Shown here: in pieces, positions 1-5,890 of the stretch
Position numbering within the stretch: position 1 is the stretch's first letter
Layout of the letters: the number at the start of each line of letters is the position of its first letter
Translations under genes and position numbers: made by a program
Notes under the pieces: model-generated
What the model was told of the DNA's origin: nothing
What the model saw: the letters and a program-made list of their open reading frames with translations, nothing else
The model's database searches: none
Assembly (NCBI RefSeq): GCF_052048155.1
Contig: NZ_JBNAIK010000012.1
Span: forward strand, 1 to 8,065
Source of the DNA: HIMB114 sp052048155
GTDB lineage: Bacteria > Pseudomonadota > Alphaproteobacteria > Pelagibacterales > Pelagibacteraceae
Length of the DNA: 8,065 nt
Direction: 5' to 3'

Positions 1-417
1 TGTCTCTAAGTCTTTTTTATCTGCTTTGACTTCATATTTTTCAATCTCAATTTTGCTTAAATCAACTTTTTTAATTTCAGGAACTTTTTCAACTTCAATA
101 GTAAACTCTAAATCTTTATCTTCGCCAGAAGACTTAATATCTATTTTTGGTTGACCGGCAGGTTTAATATTTTTATCTTTTAAGGCTTGAAATGCAGAAT
201 CGTTTAAAGTCTTCTCTATCACTTCACTATATAAAGCTTTTCCAAATTGTTTTTTTAACAATTCCCTTGGAGCTTTCCCTGGTCTAAATCCTTTAAGGTT
301 AATTGTATCTTTTACTTCGTCGAGTTTTTTATCAATTTTTTCTTGAATTTCTTTTTTTGTTACAATGACACTTAATTTTGACTCTAATCCCTTTGATGAT
401 GTTACATTTACTTTCAT
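1..417 (-). CDS. tig: Trigger factor, N-terminal part (runs off left edge)
   Basis: Ribosome-associated chaperone and peptidyl-prolyl isomerase that binds at the polypeptide exit tunnel and shields nascent chains in the cytoplasm. Reading the minus strand from the ATG at 417 gives 139 uninterrupted codons to the window edge. The protein starts MKVNVTSSKGLESKLSV. It carries the ribosome-docking signature GFRPGKAP at residues 43-50, the same positions as the GFRxGxxP loop in E. coli trigger factor. The visible part is the N-terminal ribosome-binding domain and the following linker; the isomerase and C-terminal chaperone domains lie beyond the edge. The start is supported by AGGA about 7 nt upstream and by alignment of the signature. 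The gene begins 12 nt after the CCA end of tRNA-Leu(UAG), so it is probably transcribed with that tRNA. Partial only because of the window cut. Confidence 0.95.
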   Translation of the reverse strand, partial: MKVNVTSSKGLESKLSVIVTKKEIQEKIDKKLDEVKDTINLKGFRPGKAPRELLKKQFGKALYSEVIEKTLNDSAFQALKDKNIKPAGQPKIDIKSSGEDKDLEFTIEVEKVPEIKKVDLSKIEIEKYEVKADKKDLET

Positions 418-429
418 TTTAATTCCTAA

Positions 430-513
430 TGGTGCGGGAGAAAGGACTTGAACCTTCACTCGTTGCCGAACTAGTTCCTAAGACTAGCGTGTCTACCATT
501 CCACCACTCCCGC
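430..513 (-). tRNA. tRNA-Leu (anticodon UAG)
   Basis: Class II tRNA of 84 nt including an encoded CCA at 430-432. The acceptor stem is GCGGGAG (513-507) paired with CTCCCGC (440-434), and the discriminator base is A at 433. The D-arm contains GGTAGAC. The anticodon stem CTAGT/ACTAG (487-483 with 475-471) closes the loop CTTAGGA, giving anticodon TAG at 480-478. A short variable arm (TCG-GCAA-CGA) and the T-arm GAAGG-TTCAAGT-CCTTT follow. The class II variable arm and anticodon make leucine secure; it would read CUN-type codons. It sits between bdhA and tig on the same strand, with its own promoter-like element upstream. Confidence 0.97.
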
Positions 514-529
514 TGTTAAATTTGCAGCT

Positions 530-557
530 TTTATAATGTTTTTAATCATTTTATCAA
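530..557 (-). promoter_or_regulatory. Sigma-70-type promoter for tRNA-Leu(UAG) and tig
   Basis: On the minus strand TTGATA (557-552) and TATAAA (535-530) are separated by 16 bp. Each hexamer matches the sigma-70 consensus at five of six positions. The -10 ends 16 nt before the tRNA 5' end, leaving a leader of roughly 9 nt after a typical start site. It lies wholly in the 62-bp gap between bdhA and the tRNA. Seen as a pattern only; in so AT-rich a region chance matches are common. Confidence 0.55.
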
Positions 558-575
558 TTATCGATTTTCCTTGGT

Positions 576-1346
576 TTATTGAGCTGTCCAAGCACCATCT
601 ATCGATATAGCTGAACCTGTTATTTCTGATGCCTCTTTTGAGCATAAAAAGTATATCAATTTTGCAATTTGTTCTTTTTTAACGAAATTTAATGACGGTT
701 GCTTTTCTCTTAATAATTCAATTTCAGCTTCTTTGTTTGATAATCTTTTATTTTTTGCGATGACATCAATTTGATCTTGGATTAACTCAGTCAATACAAA
801 TCCTGGGCATATTGAGTTGCAAGTAATGTTCTCTTCTGCGGTCTCTAAAGCTACAACCTTGGATAAACCAACTAATCCATGCTTTGATGCAGTATAAGCT
901 GATTTTTTCTTTGAAGCGATTAACCCATGGGTCGAAGCAATATTAATTATTCTTCCCCAATTATATTTTCTCATATGTGGCAGAGTTTCTTTAATAAAAA
1001 GATAAGGAGCGGTAAGGTTTATGTCCATCATGCTCCTCCATACTTTCTCAGGATATTTATCTATACTTTCAACATATTGAATTCCAGCGCAATTAACTAA
1101 TACATGAATTGTTTTAAATTTTTTTATTGTAGCGTTTATAACCCTCTTTATATTTGAACTTTTTGTAAGGTCGATGTTAAAAAATAACGCCCTCGAAGAT
1201 TTAAATTTTCTTTTAACGCTTTTAAGTTGTGAAGGCTTGCATTTACCGTTTATAATTACATTGTAGCCTTTTTGATAAAAATACTCACTTATAGACAGTC
1301 CTATAGCCCCCGTTGATCCAGTAACCAAGATAGTCTTTTTTCTCAT
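576..1346 (-). CDS. bdhA: (R)-3-hydroxybutyrate dehydrogenase (SDR family)
   Basis: NAD-dependent cytoplasmic oxidation of (R)-3-hydroxybutyrate to acetoacetate. From the ATG at 1346 the protein is 256 residues, close to the family's usual 258-260. SDR elements seen: nucleotide motif TGSTGAIG (9-16), N-C-A-G-I-Q (85-90), Asn110, catalytic Ser138, Tyr151 and Lys155, and the C-terminal end IDGAWTAQ. Residues recalled as substrate-binding in the Pseudomonas fragi enzyme (Gln94, His144, Lys152, Gln196, Trp257) all have equivalents at a constant offset of -4: Gln90, His140, Lys148, Gln192, Trp253. This separates it from a generic FabG-like reductase. One pocket position, Trp187, corresponds to Phe183 here. 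An open frame continues upstream to 1403, but the start at 1346 has AGAGG about 9 nt ahead and begins right at the Rossmann strand (MRKKTILVTG). It is divergent from glnA and upstream of tRNA-Leu and tig. Confidence 0.92.
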   Translation of the reverse strand: MRKKTILVTGSTGAIGLSISEYFYQKGYNVIINGKCKPSQLKSVKRKFKSSRALFFNIDLTKSSNIKRVINATIKKFKTIHVLVNCAGIQYVESIDKYPEKVWRSMMDINLTAPYLFIKETLPHMRKYNWGRIINIASTHGLIASKKKSAYTASKHGLVGLSKVVALETAEENITCNSICPGFVLTELIQDQIDVIAKNKRLSNKEAEIELLREKQPSLNFVKKEQIAKLIYFLCSKEASEITGSAISIDGAWTAQ

Positions 1347-1362
1347 ATATTTTAACCTCTTT

Positions 1363-1392
1363 AATATATGCATAAATGCATATCTGACATAA
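1363..1392 (-). promoter_or_regulatory. Candidate bdhA promoter with palindromic operator
   Basis: A perfect palindrome ATATGCAT-AA-ATGCATAT occupies 1366-1383, with 8-bp arms and a 2-bp centre. On the minus strand a TATATT -10 (1368-1363) with a weak -35, TTATGT (1392-1387), at 18 bp spacing would place the palindrome inside the spacer and over the -10. That is typical repressor geometry for bdhA. The same palindrome lies roughly 70 bp upstream of the likely glnA start site, so it could also serve glnA. The palindrome is directly visible; the promoter match and any regulator are inference. I do not recognise the binding family. Confidence 0.4.
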
Positions 1393-1394
1393 CT

Positions 1395-1423
1395 AAAAAA
1401 CACTGCAATATTTAGCGTTTTTT
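1395..1423. repeat. Inverted repeat in the bdhA/glnA spacer
   Basis: Arms AAAAAACACT (1395-1404) and AGCGTTTTTT (1414-1423) flank a 9-nt centre. Pairing is complete except for one A/C position, which becomes a G-U wobble in minus-strand RNA, so the RNA hairpin would be fully paired in the bdhA direction. It overlaps the likely -35 region of glnA. It could be a second operator or a small leader hairpin. Six of ten pairs are A/T runs, so part of the symmetry may be compositional. Confidence 0.35.
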
Positions 1424-1433
1424 AATAATTAGC

Positions 1434-1458
1434 TATTATCGAAAAATAAAAAAAGGAG
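1434..1458 (+). promoter_or_regulatory. glnA -10 element and ribosome binding site
   Basis: TATTAT at 1434-1439 is a plausible -10, giving a start near 1446 and a leader of about 20 nt. The -35 position 17 bp upstream (1411-1416, TTTAGC) matches consensus poorly, which would suit an activator-dependent promoter. AAGGAG at 1453-1458, 7 nt before the ATG, is the strongest Shine-Dalgarno sequence in the window and fixes the glnA start. I see no -24/-12 sigma-54 promoter (TGGC/TTGC pair). Confidence 0.45.
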
Positions 1459-1465
1459 TAAAAAT

Positions 1466-2872
1466 ATGAGCGCAGCTGATATTTTAAAAACAATTAAAGA
1501 AAAGGAAGTTGAATACGTAGATTTAAGATTTACGGACCCAAGAGGTAAGCTTCAACATTTAACGCAAGACATCTCTACAGTTGATGAAGGTTTATTAAAT
1601 GATGGAGTGTTTTTTGATGGTTCGTCAATTGCTGGTTGGAAAGCAATCAATGAATCTGATATGGTTTTAAAACCAGATACAAGCAGATCATTTATTGATC
1701 CATTTATGTCTCACAATACACTAGTTTTATTTTGTGACATTTATGATCCAATTACAAAAGATAAATACGAAAGAGATCCAAGATCAACAGCTAAATTAGC
1801 TGAAGAATATGTGAAAAAATCTGGAGTTGGTGACACAGTATACTTTGGTCCAGAGCCAGAATTTTTTGTATTTGATGATGTAAGATTTGCTAACTCAATG
1901 AACAAAACAAGTTTTGAAATTGATAGTAGCGAAGGACCTTATAATACAGATAAAAAATATGAAGGTGGAAACTTAGGTCATAGACCTGGTATCAAAGGTG
2001 GTTACTTCCCAGTTCCTCCAGTAGACTCTGCTCAAGATTTGAGAGCTGAATGTTTAAAAGCATGTAAGGATATGGGTGTAAAAGTTGAAAAACATCACCA
2101 TGAAGTTGCTCCCTCTCAGCATGAACTTGGAGTGTTGTTTGATACTCTGACTAGAAATGCTGACAACATGCAAGTTTACAAATATGCTGTGCAGCAAGTT
2201 GCAAACTCATTCGGTAAAACCGCAACGTTTATGCCAAAGCCAGTCAAAGGTGATAATGGTTCAGGTATGCATTGCCACCAATCAATATGGAAAGATGGGA
2301 AACCTCTTTTTGCTGGTGATGGTTATGCAGGTTTATCTGATACTTGTCTACACTACATTGGCGGAATTATTAAACACGCGAAAGCGATTAACGCTTTTAC
2401 AAACTCAACAACTAACAGTTATAAAAGATTAATTCCTGGTTTCGAAGCACCAGTATTACTTGCTTATTCATCTAGAAACAGATCTGCAAGTTGCAGAATT
2501 CCTTTTAGCACAAGCCCTAAAGGTAAAAGAGTTGAAGTACGTTTCCCAGATGCAGCGGGTAACCCATATTTAACCTTTGCATCATTATTGATGGCTGGAT
2601 TAGATGGAATTAAAAATAAAATTGATCCAGGCAAACCTTTTGATAAAGATTTATATGCTTTATCAGAAGAAGAGCTTAAAGGTGTACCAACTGTGTGCGG
2701 TTCACTAAGAGAGGCTGTTATATCCTTAGACTCAGATAGAAAATTCTTAACTGAAGGTGGAGTTTTCACTGATGATCAAATTGATGCATACATTGACTTG
2801 AAGATGGAGGAAATTCATAATTTTGAGCACACTCCTCACCCTATCGAGTTTCAGATGTATTATAGCTCATAA
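1466..2872 (+). CDS. glnA: Glutamine synthetase, type I
   Basis: Catalyses ATP-dependent condensation of ammonium with glutamate to glutamine; a cytoplasmic dodecamer and the main entry for ammonium nitrogen. The 468 residues match the usual 468-470 of GSI. Seen: beta-grasp N-terminal domain with latch loop DGSS (51-54), metal/ammonium-site acidic residues in EPEFF (130-134), Glu213 and Glu220, the NGSGMHCH nucleotide/metal motif (264-271), the Glu327 flap (PGFEAP), NRSASCRIP (338-346), and RVEVRFPD (355-362) with Glu357 and Arg359. Tyr397 in DKDLYALSEEE falls exactly at the adenylylation tyrosine of enteric GSI-beta, though the context is DLYALS rather than the common NLYDLP. The start is fixed by a strong AAGGAG. 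No glnB precedes it; its upstream neighbour is the divergent bdhA. An intrinsic terminator follows, so it is probably monocistronic. Confidence 0.98.
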   Translation: MSAADILKTIKEKEVEYVDLRFTDPRGKLQHLTQDISTVDEGLLNDGVFFDGSSIAGWKAINESDMVLKPDTSRSFIDPFMSHNTLVLFCDIYDPITKDKYERDPRSTAKLAEEYVKKSGVGDTVYFGPEPEFFVFDDVRFANSMNKTSFEIDSSEGPYNTDKKYEGGNLGHRPGIKGGYFPVPPVDSAQDLRAECLKACKDMGVKVEKHHHEVAPSQHELGVLFDTLTRNADNMQVYKYAVQQVANSFGKTATFMPKPVKGDNGSGMHCHQSIWKDGKPLFAGDGYAGLSDTCLHYIGGIIKHAKAINAFTNSTTNSYKRLIPGFEAPVLLAYSSRNRSASCRIPFSTSPKGKRVEVRFPDAAGNPYLTFASLLMAGLDGIKNKIDPGKPFDKDLYALSEEELKGVPTVCGSLREAVISLDSDRKFLTEGGVFTDDQIDAYIDLKMEEIHNFEHTPHPIEFQMYYSS

Positions 2873-2896
2873 TATATTAACAATTTTTCGATAATT

Positions 2897-2929
2897 AAAA
2901 CCCCGGCATAAACTCCGGGGTTTTTTTTT
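2897..2929 (+). terminator. Rho-independent terminator after glnA
   Basis: Stem CCCCGG (2901-2906) pairs with CCGGGG (2915-2920) around an 8-nt loop, extended by AAAA/TTTT flanking pairs, and runs into nine consecutive T (2921-2929). It sits 24 nt after the glnA stop. It is the only GC-rich hairpin with a T-tract in the window, and it separates glnA from parE. Confidence 0.93.
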
Positions 2930-2960
2930 ATAATTGATAATTTCATAATTTTACTTAAAG
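2921..2960 (+). promoter_or_regulatory. Candidate parE promoter and ribosome binding site
   Basis: A perfect TATAAT (2929-2934) follows the terminator T-tract but has no -35 at the right distance. CATAAT (2944-2949) has a 17-bp spacer to the T-run, which could act as a poor -35. AAAGG at 2957-2961 lies about 6 nt before the parE ATG and supports that start. Because glnA is strongly terminated, parE needs its own promoter in this 40-bp stretch, but which element is used cannot be told. Confidence 0.35.
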
Positions 2961-2967
2961 GTTTGTT

Positions 2968-4908
2968 ATGGCTATTTCAAAAACTTATTCCGCTAATGAC
3001 ATTGAAGTATTAGAAGGTCTAGCTCCAGTTAGAAAACGTCCTGGAATGTATATTGGTGGGACAGATGAGACCGCATATCATCACTTAGCAAATGAAATAT
3101 TAGATAACAGTATCGATGAAGCAGTTGCTGGTTACGCAAAAGAAATAGTCGTTAAACTAGTTAATAAAAATACCATTACAATTTCAGATGATGGAAGAGG
3201 TATACCAATAGATAAACATCCAAAGAAAAAGAAAACGGCACTTGAAGTAGTCATGACTACCCTTCACTCAGGAGGTAAATTTAATGATAGTGTTTATAAA
3301 TCATCAGCTGGATTGCATGGTGTGGGGCTATCAGTTGTTAATGCCCTTAGTTCTAAATTAAATATTCAAGTTACAAAAAGCTCTAAAATATACTCTCAAG
3401 ATTATTCTAAAGGGAAAATATTAAATAAATTAAAAACTAAAGGTAAAAATAAAATAAAAAACGGTACGCAGATTACATTTTCTCCAGACCCTGAAATTTT
3501 TGGAAAAGATGCAAACTTTAAACCAGAAAAAATTTATGAATTAGCTAAAAACAAAGCATATCTTCAAAAAGGTATCAAAATTAATTGGGAATGTAACAAG
3601 GACTTACTTAATAGAAAAAGTTCAGTACCCTCAAAAGAAACATTATTATTCTCAAAAGGTTTAGAAGAATTTTTAAAAAATGAAATTAACCAAAATAATA
3701 TTCTTCATGAAAAGGTATGTTTTCAATCTGGTAACTTAGAAGATAAAAAAGGTATAATAGAATTTGCGCTTCAATTTAATAAAGAAAAGATAAAATATAA
3801 TAAAGCATTCTGTAATACCGTTTATAATATGAATGGTGGTACTCATGATGCTGGTTTTAGATCTGGAATAGCAAAATCAATTCGAAAATACGCAAAAAGT
3901 AAAAATAACAAAGTAGTAAATAAAGCAACTCAGGATGATATTTTTGATCAAGCAGCTTATATTGTTTCGGTTTATATCTCTAACCCAGAATTTGAAGGTC
4001 AGACAAAACATAAATTATCATCTAATTTTGTTCAAAAATATTGTGATGCTTTTGCAAGTTCAGCTTTTGATGAGTGGTTAAACAGAAATTCAAAAGCAGC
4101 AAAAAATATACTTAATGTTTTAGAAGAAAAAATTAGAGAAAAAAATATTTATGATTTAAATCAAAATGTTGAAAGACAAAGTGCATTTAGAAAAATAAGA
4201 CTTCCAGGAAAATTATCAGATTGCACAAGTGATAAAACAGAGGGAACTGAACTGTTTATAGTAGAGGGAGATTCAGCGGGTGGTTCAGCAAAACAAGCAC
4301 GAGACCGAATGACTCAAGCCATACTTCCCTTAAGGGGAAAAATTCTTAATGTTAAAAGTTCAAATGCAGCAAAAATTTTAGCTAATAGTGAAATCAATAA
4401 TTTATTACAAGCATTAGGTTGTGGAAGAGGAAAAAATTATAGCAAAAAAGATTTACGATATGAAAAGATTATTATTATGACAGATGCTGATGTTGATGGT
4501 GATCATATCTCAACACTTCTTTTAACTTTTTTTATTTCAGAAATGCCTCAATTAATTTTGGATGGTCATTTATATTTAGCAGTTCCACCACTTTATAAGT
4601 TGAATATTTCTGGAAAATCAACATATGCTATTGATGAGAGTGAAAAAAATAAATTATTAAAAGATAATAAAAAAGCGAAAATAGAAATTAGTCGTTTTAA
4701 AGGACTTGGTGAAATGATGCCAGCTCAATTAAAAGAAACGACAATGAACAAAGAAACTAGAAAATTAATTAAAGTTGTCCTACCCGTCCAAAAACCTAAG
4801 ATGAAAAAAACAAATAAACTTGTAAGTGATTTAATGGGAAAGAACGCTGAACTTAGATTAAAATTCATTTCAGAAAATGCAAATAAGAGTCTAAGTTTAG
4901 ATATTTAA
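2968..4908 (+). CDS. parE: DNA topoisomerase IV subunit B (ParE)
   Basis: ATPase subunit of topoisomerase IV, which with ParC decatenates replicated chromosomes and relaxes supercoils. The 646 residues fit ParE and are much shorter than the roughly 800 of proteobacterial GyrB. GHKL ATPase domain: catalytic Glu43 and Mg-binding Asn47 in NEILDNSIDEA, DDGRGIP (74-80), lid GLHGVG (115-120). Transducer domain: GGTHDAGF (290-297) and the QTK loop with Lys347 (QTKHKL). TOPRIM domain: EGDSAGG (433-439) and the metal-binding DADVDGD (506-512). The C-terminal SRFKGLGEM (575-583) is typical of the family. The start VLEGLAPVRKRPGMYIGGTDE resembles alphaproteobacterial ParE. parC is not in the window. The middle region (about 130-270) is lysine- and asparagine-rich, as expected for this base composition. 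Confidence 0.95.
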   Translation: MAISKTYSANDIEVLEGLAPVRKRPGMYIGGTDETAYHHLANEILDNSIDEAVAGYAKEIVVKLVNKNTITISDDGRGIPIDKHPKKKKTALEVVMTTLHSGGKFNDSVYKSSAGLHGVGLSVVNALSSKLNIQVTKSSKIYSQDYSKGKILNKLKTKGKNKIKNGTQITFSPDPEIFGKDANFKPEKIYELAKNKAYLQKGIKINWECNKDLLNRKSSVPSKETLLFSKGLEEFLKNEINQNNILHEKVCFQSGNLEDKKGIIEFALQFNKEKIKYNKAFCNTVYNMNGGTHDAGFRSGIAKSIRKYAKSKNNKVVNKATQDDIFDQAAYIVSVYISNPEFEGQTKHKLSSNFVQKYCDAFASSAFDEWLNRNSKAAKNILNVLEEKIREKNIYDLNQNVERQSAFRKIRLPGKLSDCTSDKTEGTELFIVEGDSAGGSAKQARDRMTQAILPLRGKILNVKSSNAAKILANSEINNLLQALGCGRGKNYSKKDLRYEKIIIMTDADVDGDHISTLLLTFFISEMPQLILDGHLYLAVPPLYKLNISGKSTYAIDESEKNKLLKDNKKAKIEISRFKGLGEMMPAQLKETTMNKETRKLIKVVLPVQKPKMKKTNKLVSDLMGKNAELRLKFISENANKSLSLDI

Positions 4909-4930
4909 AAACGAATAATAATCAAACCTT

Positions 4931-4957
4931 AAAAATAAAAGTCCTTTAAATTCAAGG
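4931..4957 (-). terminator. Weak hairpin plus T-rich tail after tRNA-Leu(UAA)
   Basis: On the minus strand CCTT (4957-4954) pairs with AAGG (4946-4943) around a 7-nt loop, and TTTTATTTTT (4940-4931) follows two bases later. The 4-bp stem is short, so this is at best a weak terminator for leftward transcripts. The 111-bp gap between parE and the tRNA holds no better candidate on either strand, although the two genes converge there. Confidence 0.25.
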
Positions 4958-5019
4958 CTAATTTGGGTTCGATTGTCCAATTTATAAAGTTATATAAGAA
5001 AGTATAGAATTTTATAAGA

Positions 5020-5105
5020 TGGTGCCCTCGGCCGGACTCGAACCGGCACTCCGCAAGCGGCAAGGATTTTAAGTCCTTTGTGTCTACCAATTCCACCACG
5101 AGGGC
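5020..5105 (-). tRNA. tRNA-Leu (anticodon UAA)
   Basis: Class II tRNA of 86 nt with encoded CCA at 5020-5022. The acceptor stem GCCCTCG (5105-5099) pairs with CGAGGGC (5030-5024), with discriminator A at 5023. The D-arm contains TTGGTAGACAC. The anticodon stem AAGGA/TCCTT (on the minus strand TCCTT is 5066-5062) closes loop CTTAAAA, giving anticodon TAA at 5071-5069. The variable arm TGCCG-CTTG-CGGAG is long and stable, and the T-arm is GCCGG-TTCGAGT-CCGGC. It reads UUA and UUG, expected to be the commonest leucine codons in an AT-rich genome. It lies downstream of the CinA-like gene on the same strand and faces parE. The 56-bp spacer on its 5' side is AT-rich with no clear -35/-10 pair. Confidence 0.98.
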
Positions 5106-5161
5106 ACATTGGGTTTTCTAATTAATTTATAAATCAAATGCAACTTAATTGATAATATAAC

Positions 5162-5890
5162 TCACTTATACAACTGAATTAACTTTTTAACTTCAGTTTC
5201 GCAGTTTTTAATTTGAATTTCGTCAACAGATCTCAAAACCAATATTGTACCAGGCTTATCTTTAAAATATGGATAACTACCTATATCTATATCTTTATAT
5301 TTATTTTGAATTTCTGATAAACCATCTGCTAAAACACTTTCTCTTAAGGCAGAGTCAATTGATATTGATAATATTTTTTTTCCATTTTTAATAATTTTAT
5401 CTAAATAAGGAACCATGACTTGCAAGATGCTTGGTACTCCAGGTAAAACAAAAACATTTTCAACATAAAAACCAGCGGCAAAAGTTTTTGGATTAGGAAT
5501 TAATTTTGCATTCTCTGGCATTTTTGCCATTTTTTTTCTTCCTTCATTAAAATCCTGATTTTTATAATAATTTTCAAGTAACTTATAGGCTTCCTTATGA
5601 TATTGGTACTTTTGATTAAAAACTTTCGAAATAGATTCTGATGTAATATCATCATGTGTAGGTCCTATCCCACCTGTGGTAAAAACATAGGCAAACTTAT
5701 TTCTCAACTCATTAACTGTATCAATAATTACTTGTTCTTTATCTGGAATAGCCCTAACTTCCTCAACACTAATACCTTTTTCATTTAACCACGTTGCAAT
5801 AAAAGATGTATTCTTATCAACAGTTCTTCCCGACAAAATTTCATTGCCAATAATAATTATTCCTGCTGTAAATTCTTTTTTAAATTCCAT
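5162..5890 (-). CDS. Stand-alone CinA N-terminal / MoCF-type protein
   Basis: Cytoplasmic protein of 242 residues with the molybdopterin-binding (MoCF_biosynth) fold shared by MoaB, MogA, MoeA and the N-terminal half of CinA. Seen: GNEILSG (15-21), TTGGIGPTHDD (71-81), and FVLPGVP (147-153), the usual order in this family. Full CinA is about 400 residues because it adds a C-terminal nicotinamide-nucleotide amidase (PncC) domain. That half is absent here, and the frame closes cleanly, so it looks like a natural short form rather than a truncation. The family includes a nucleotide pyrophosphatase activity in CinA, but the substrate of the short form cannot be read from sequence. A CinA-like/SfsA/Map neighbourhood is, as I recall, common in alphaproteobacteria. 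The start abuts that of sfsA, so its promoter must lie inside sfsA; I see no convincing one. Confidence 0.85.
   Translation of the reverse strand: MEFKKEFTAGIIIIGNEILSGRTVDKNTSFIATWLNEKGISVEEVRAIPDKEQVIIDTVNELRNKFAYVFTTGGIGPTHDDITSESISKVFNQKYQYHKEAYKLLENYYKNQDFNEGRKKMAKMPENAKLIPNPKTFAAGFYVENVFVLPGVPSILQVMVPYLDKIIKNGKKILSISIDSALRESVLADGLSEIQNKYKDIDIGSYPYFKDKPGTILVLRSVDEIQIKNCETEVKKLIQLYK
5844..5872 (+). promoter_or_regulatory. Candidate promoter for sfsA-map-purB inside the CinA-like gene
   Basis: TTGCCA (5844-5849, five of six to consensus) and TGTAAA (5867-5872, four of six) are 17 bp apart, with an extended -10 TG at 5864-5865. A start near 5880 would leave a leader of only about 11 nt, with no Shine-Dalgarno sequence before the sfsA ATG at 5891. 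The element lies within the first 16 codons of the opposing gene. Pattern only, but a promoter must exist here because the divergent genes share no spacer. Confidence 0.45.

Noticed and set aside
1327..1346. Altered glycine motif in BdhA (TGSTGAIG, Ala at the sixth position)
   Set aside because: The classical SDR pattern allows Gly or Ala at this position, so it is not a defect.
1347..1403. N-terminal extension of bdhA by 19 residues from the ATG at 1403
   Set aside because: The extra residues precede the Rossmann strand, have no family counterpart, and would cover the palindrome and part of the second dyad. The ATG at 1346 has AGAGG in front and gives the usual family length.
2157..2432. 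91-codon plus-strand open frame inside glnA
   Set aside because: Out-of-frame shadow of a fully conserved glutamine synthetase; no recognisable motif and no ribosome binding site.
2464..2769. 101-codon minus-strand open frame inside glnA
   Set aside because: Antisense shadow of conserved glnA codons; no family resemblance.
2968..4908. Reading the gene as gyrB
   Set aside because: Length of 646 residues without the proteobacterial GyrB insert, and an N-terminus and TOPRIM context that fit ParE better. Only a phylogeny with the second paralogue would be final.
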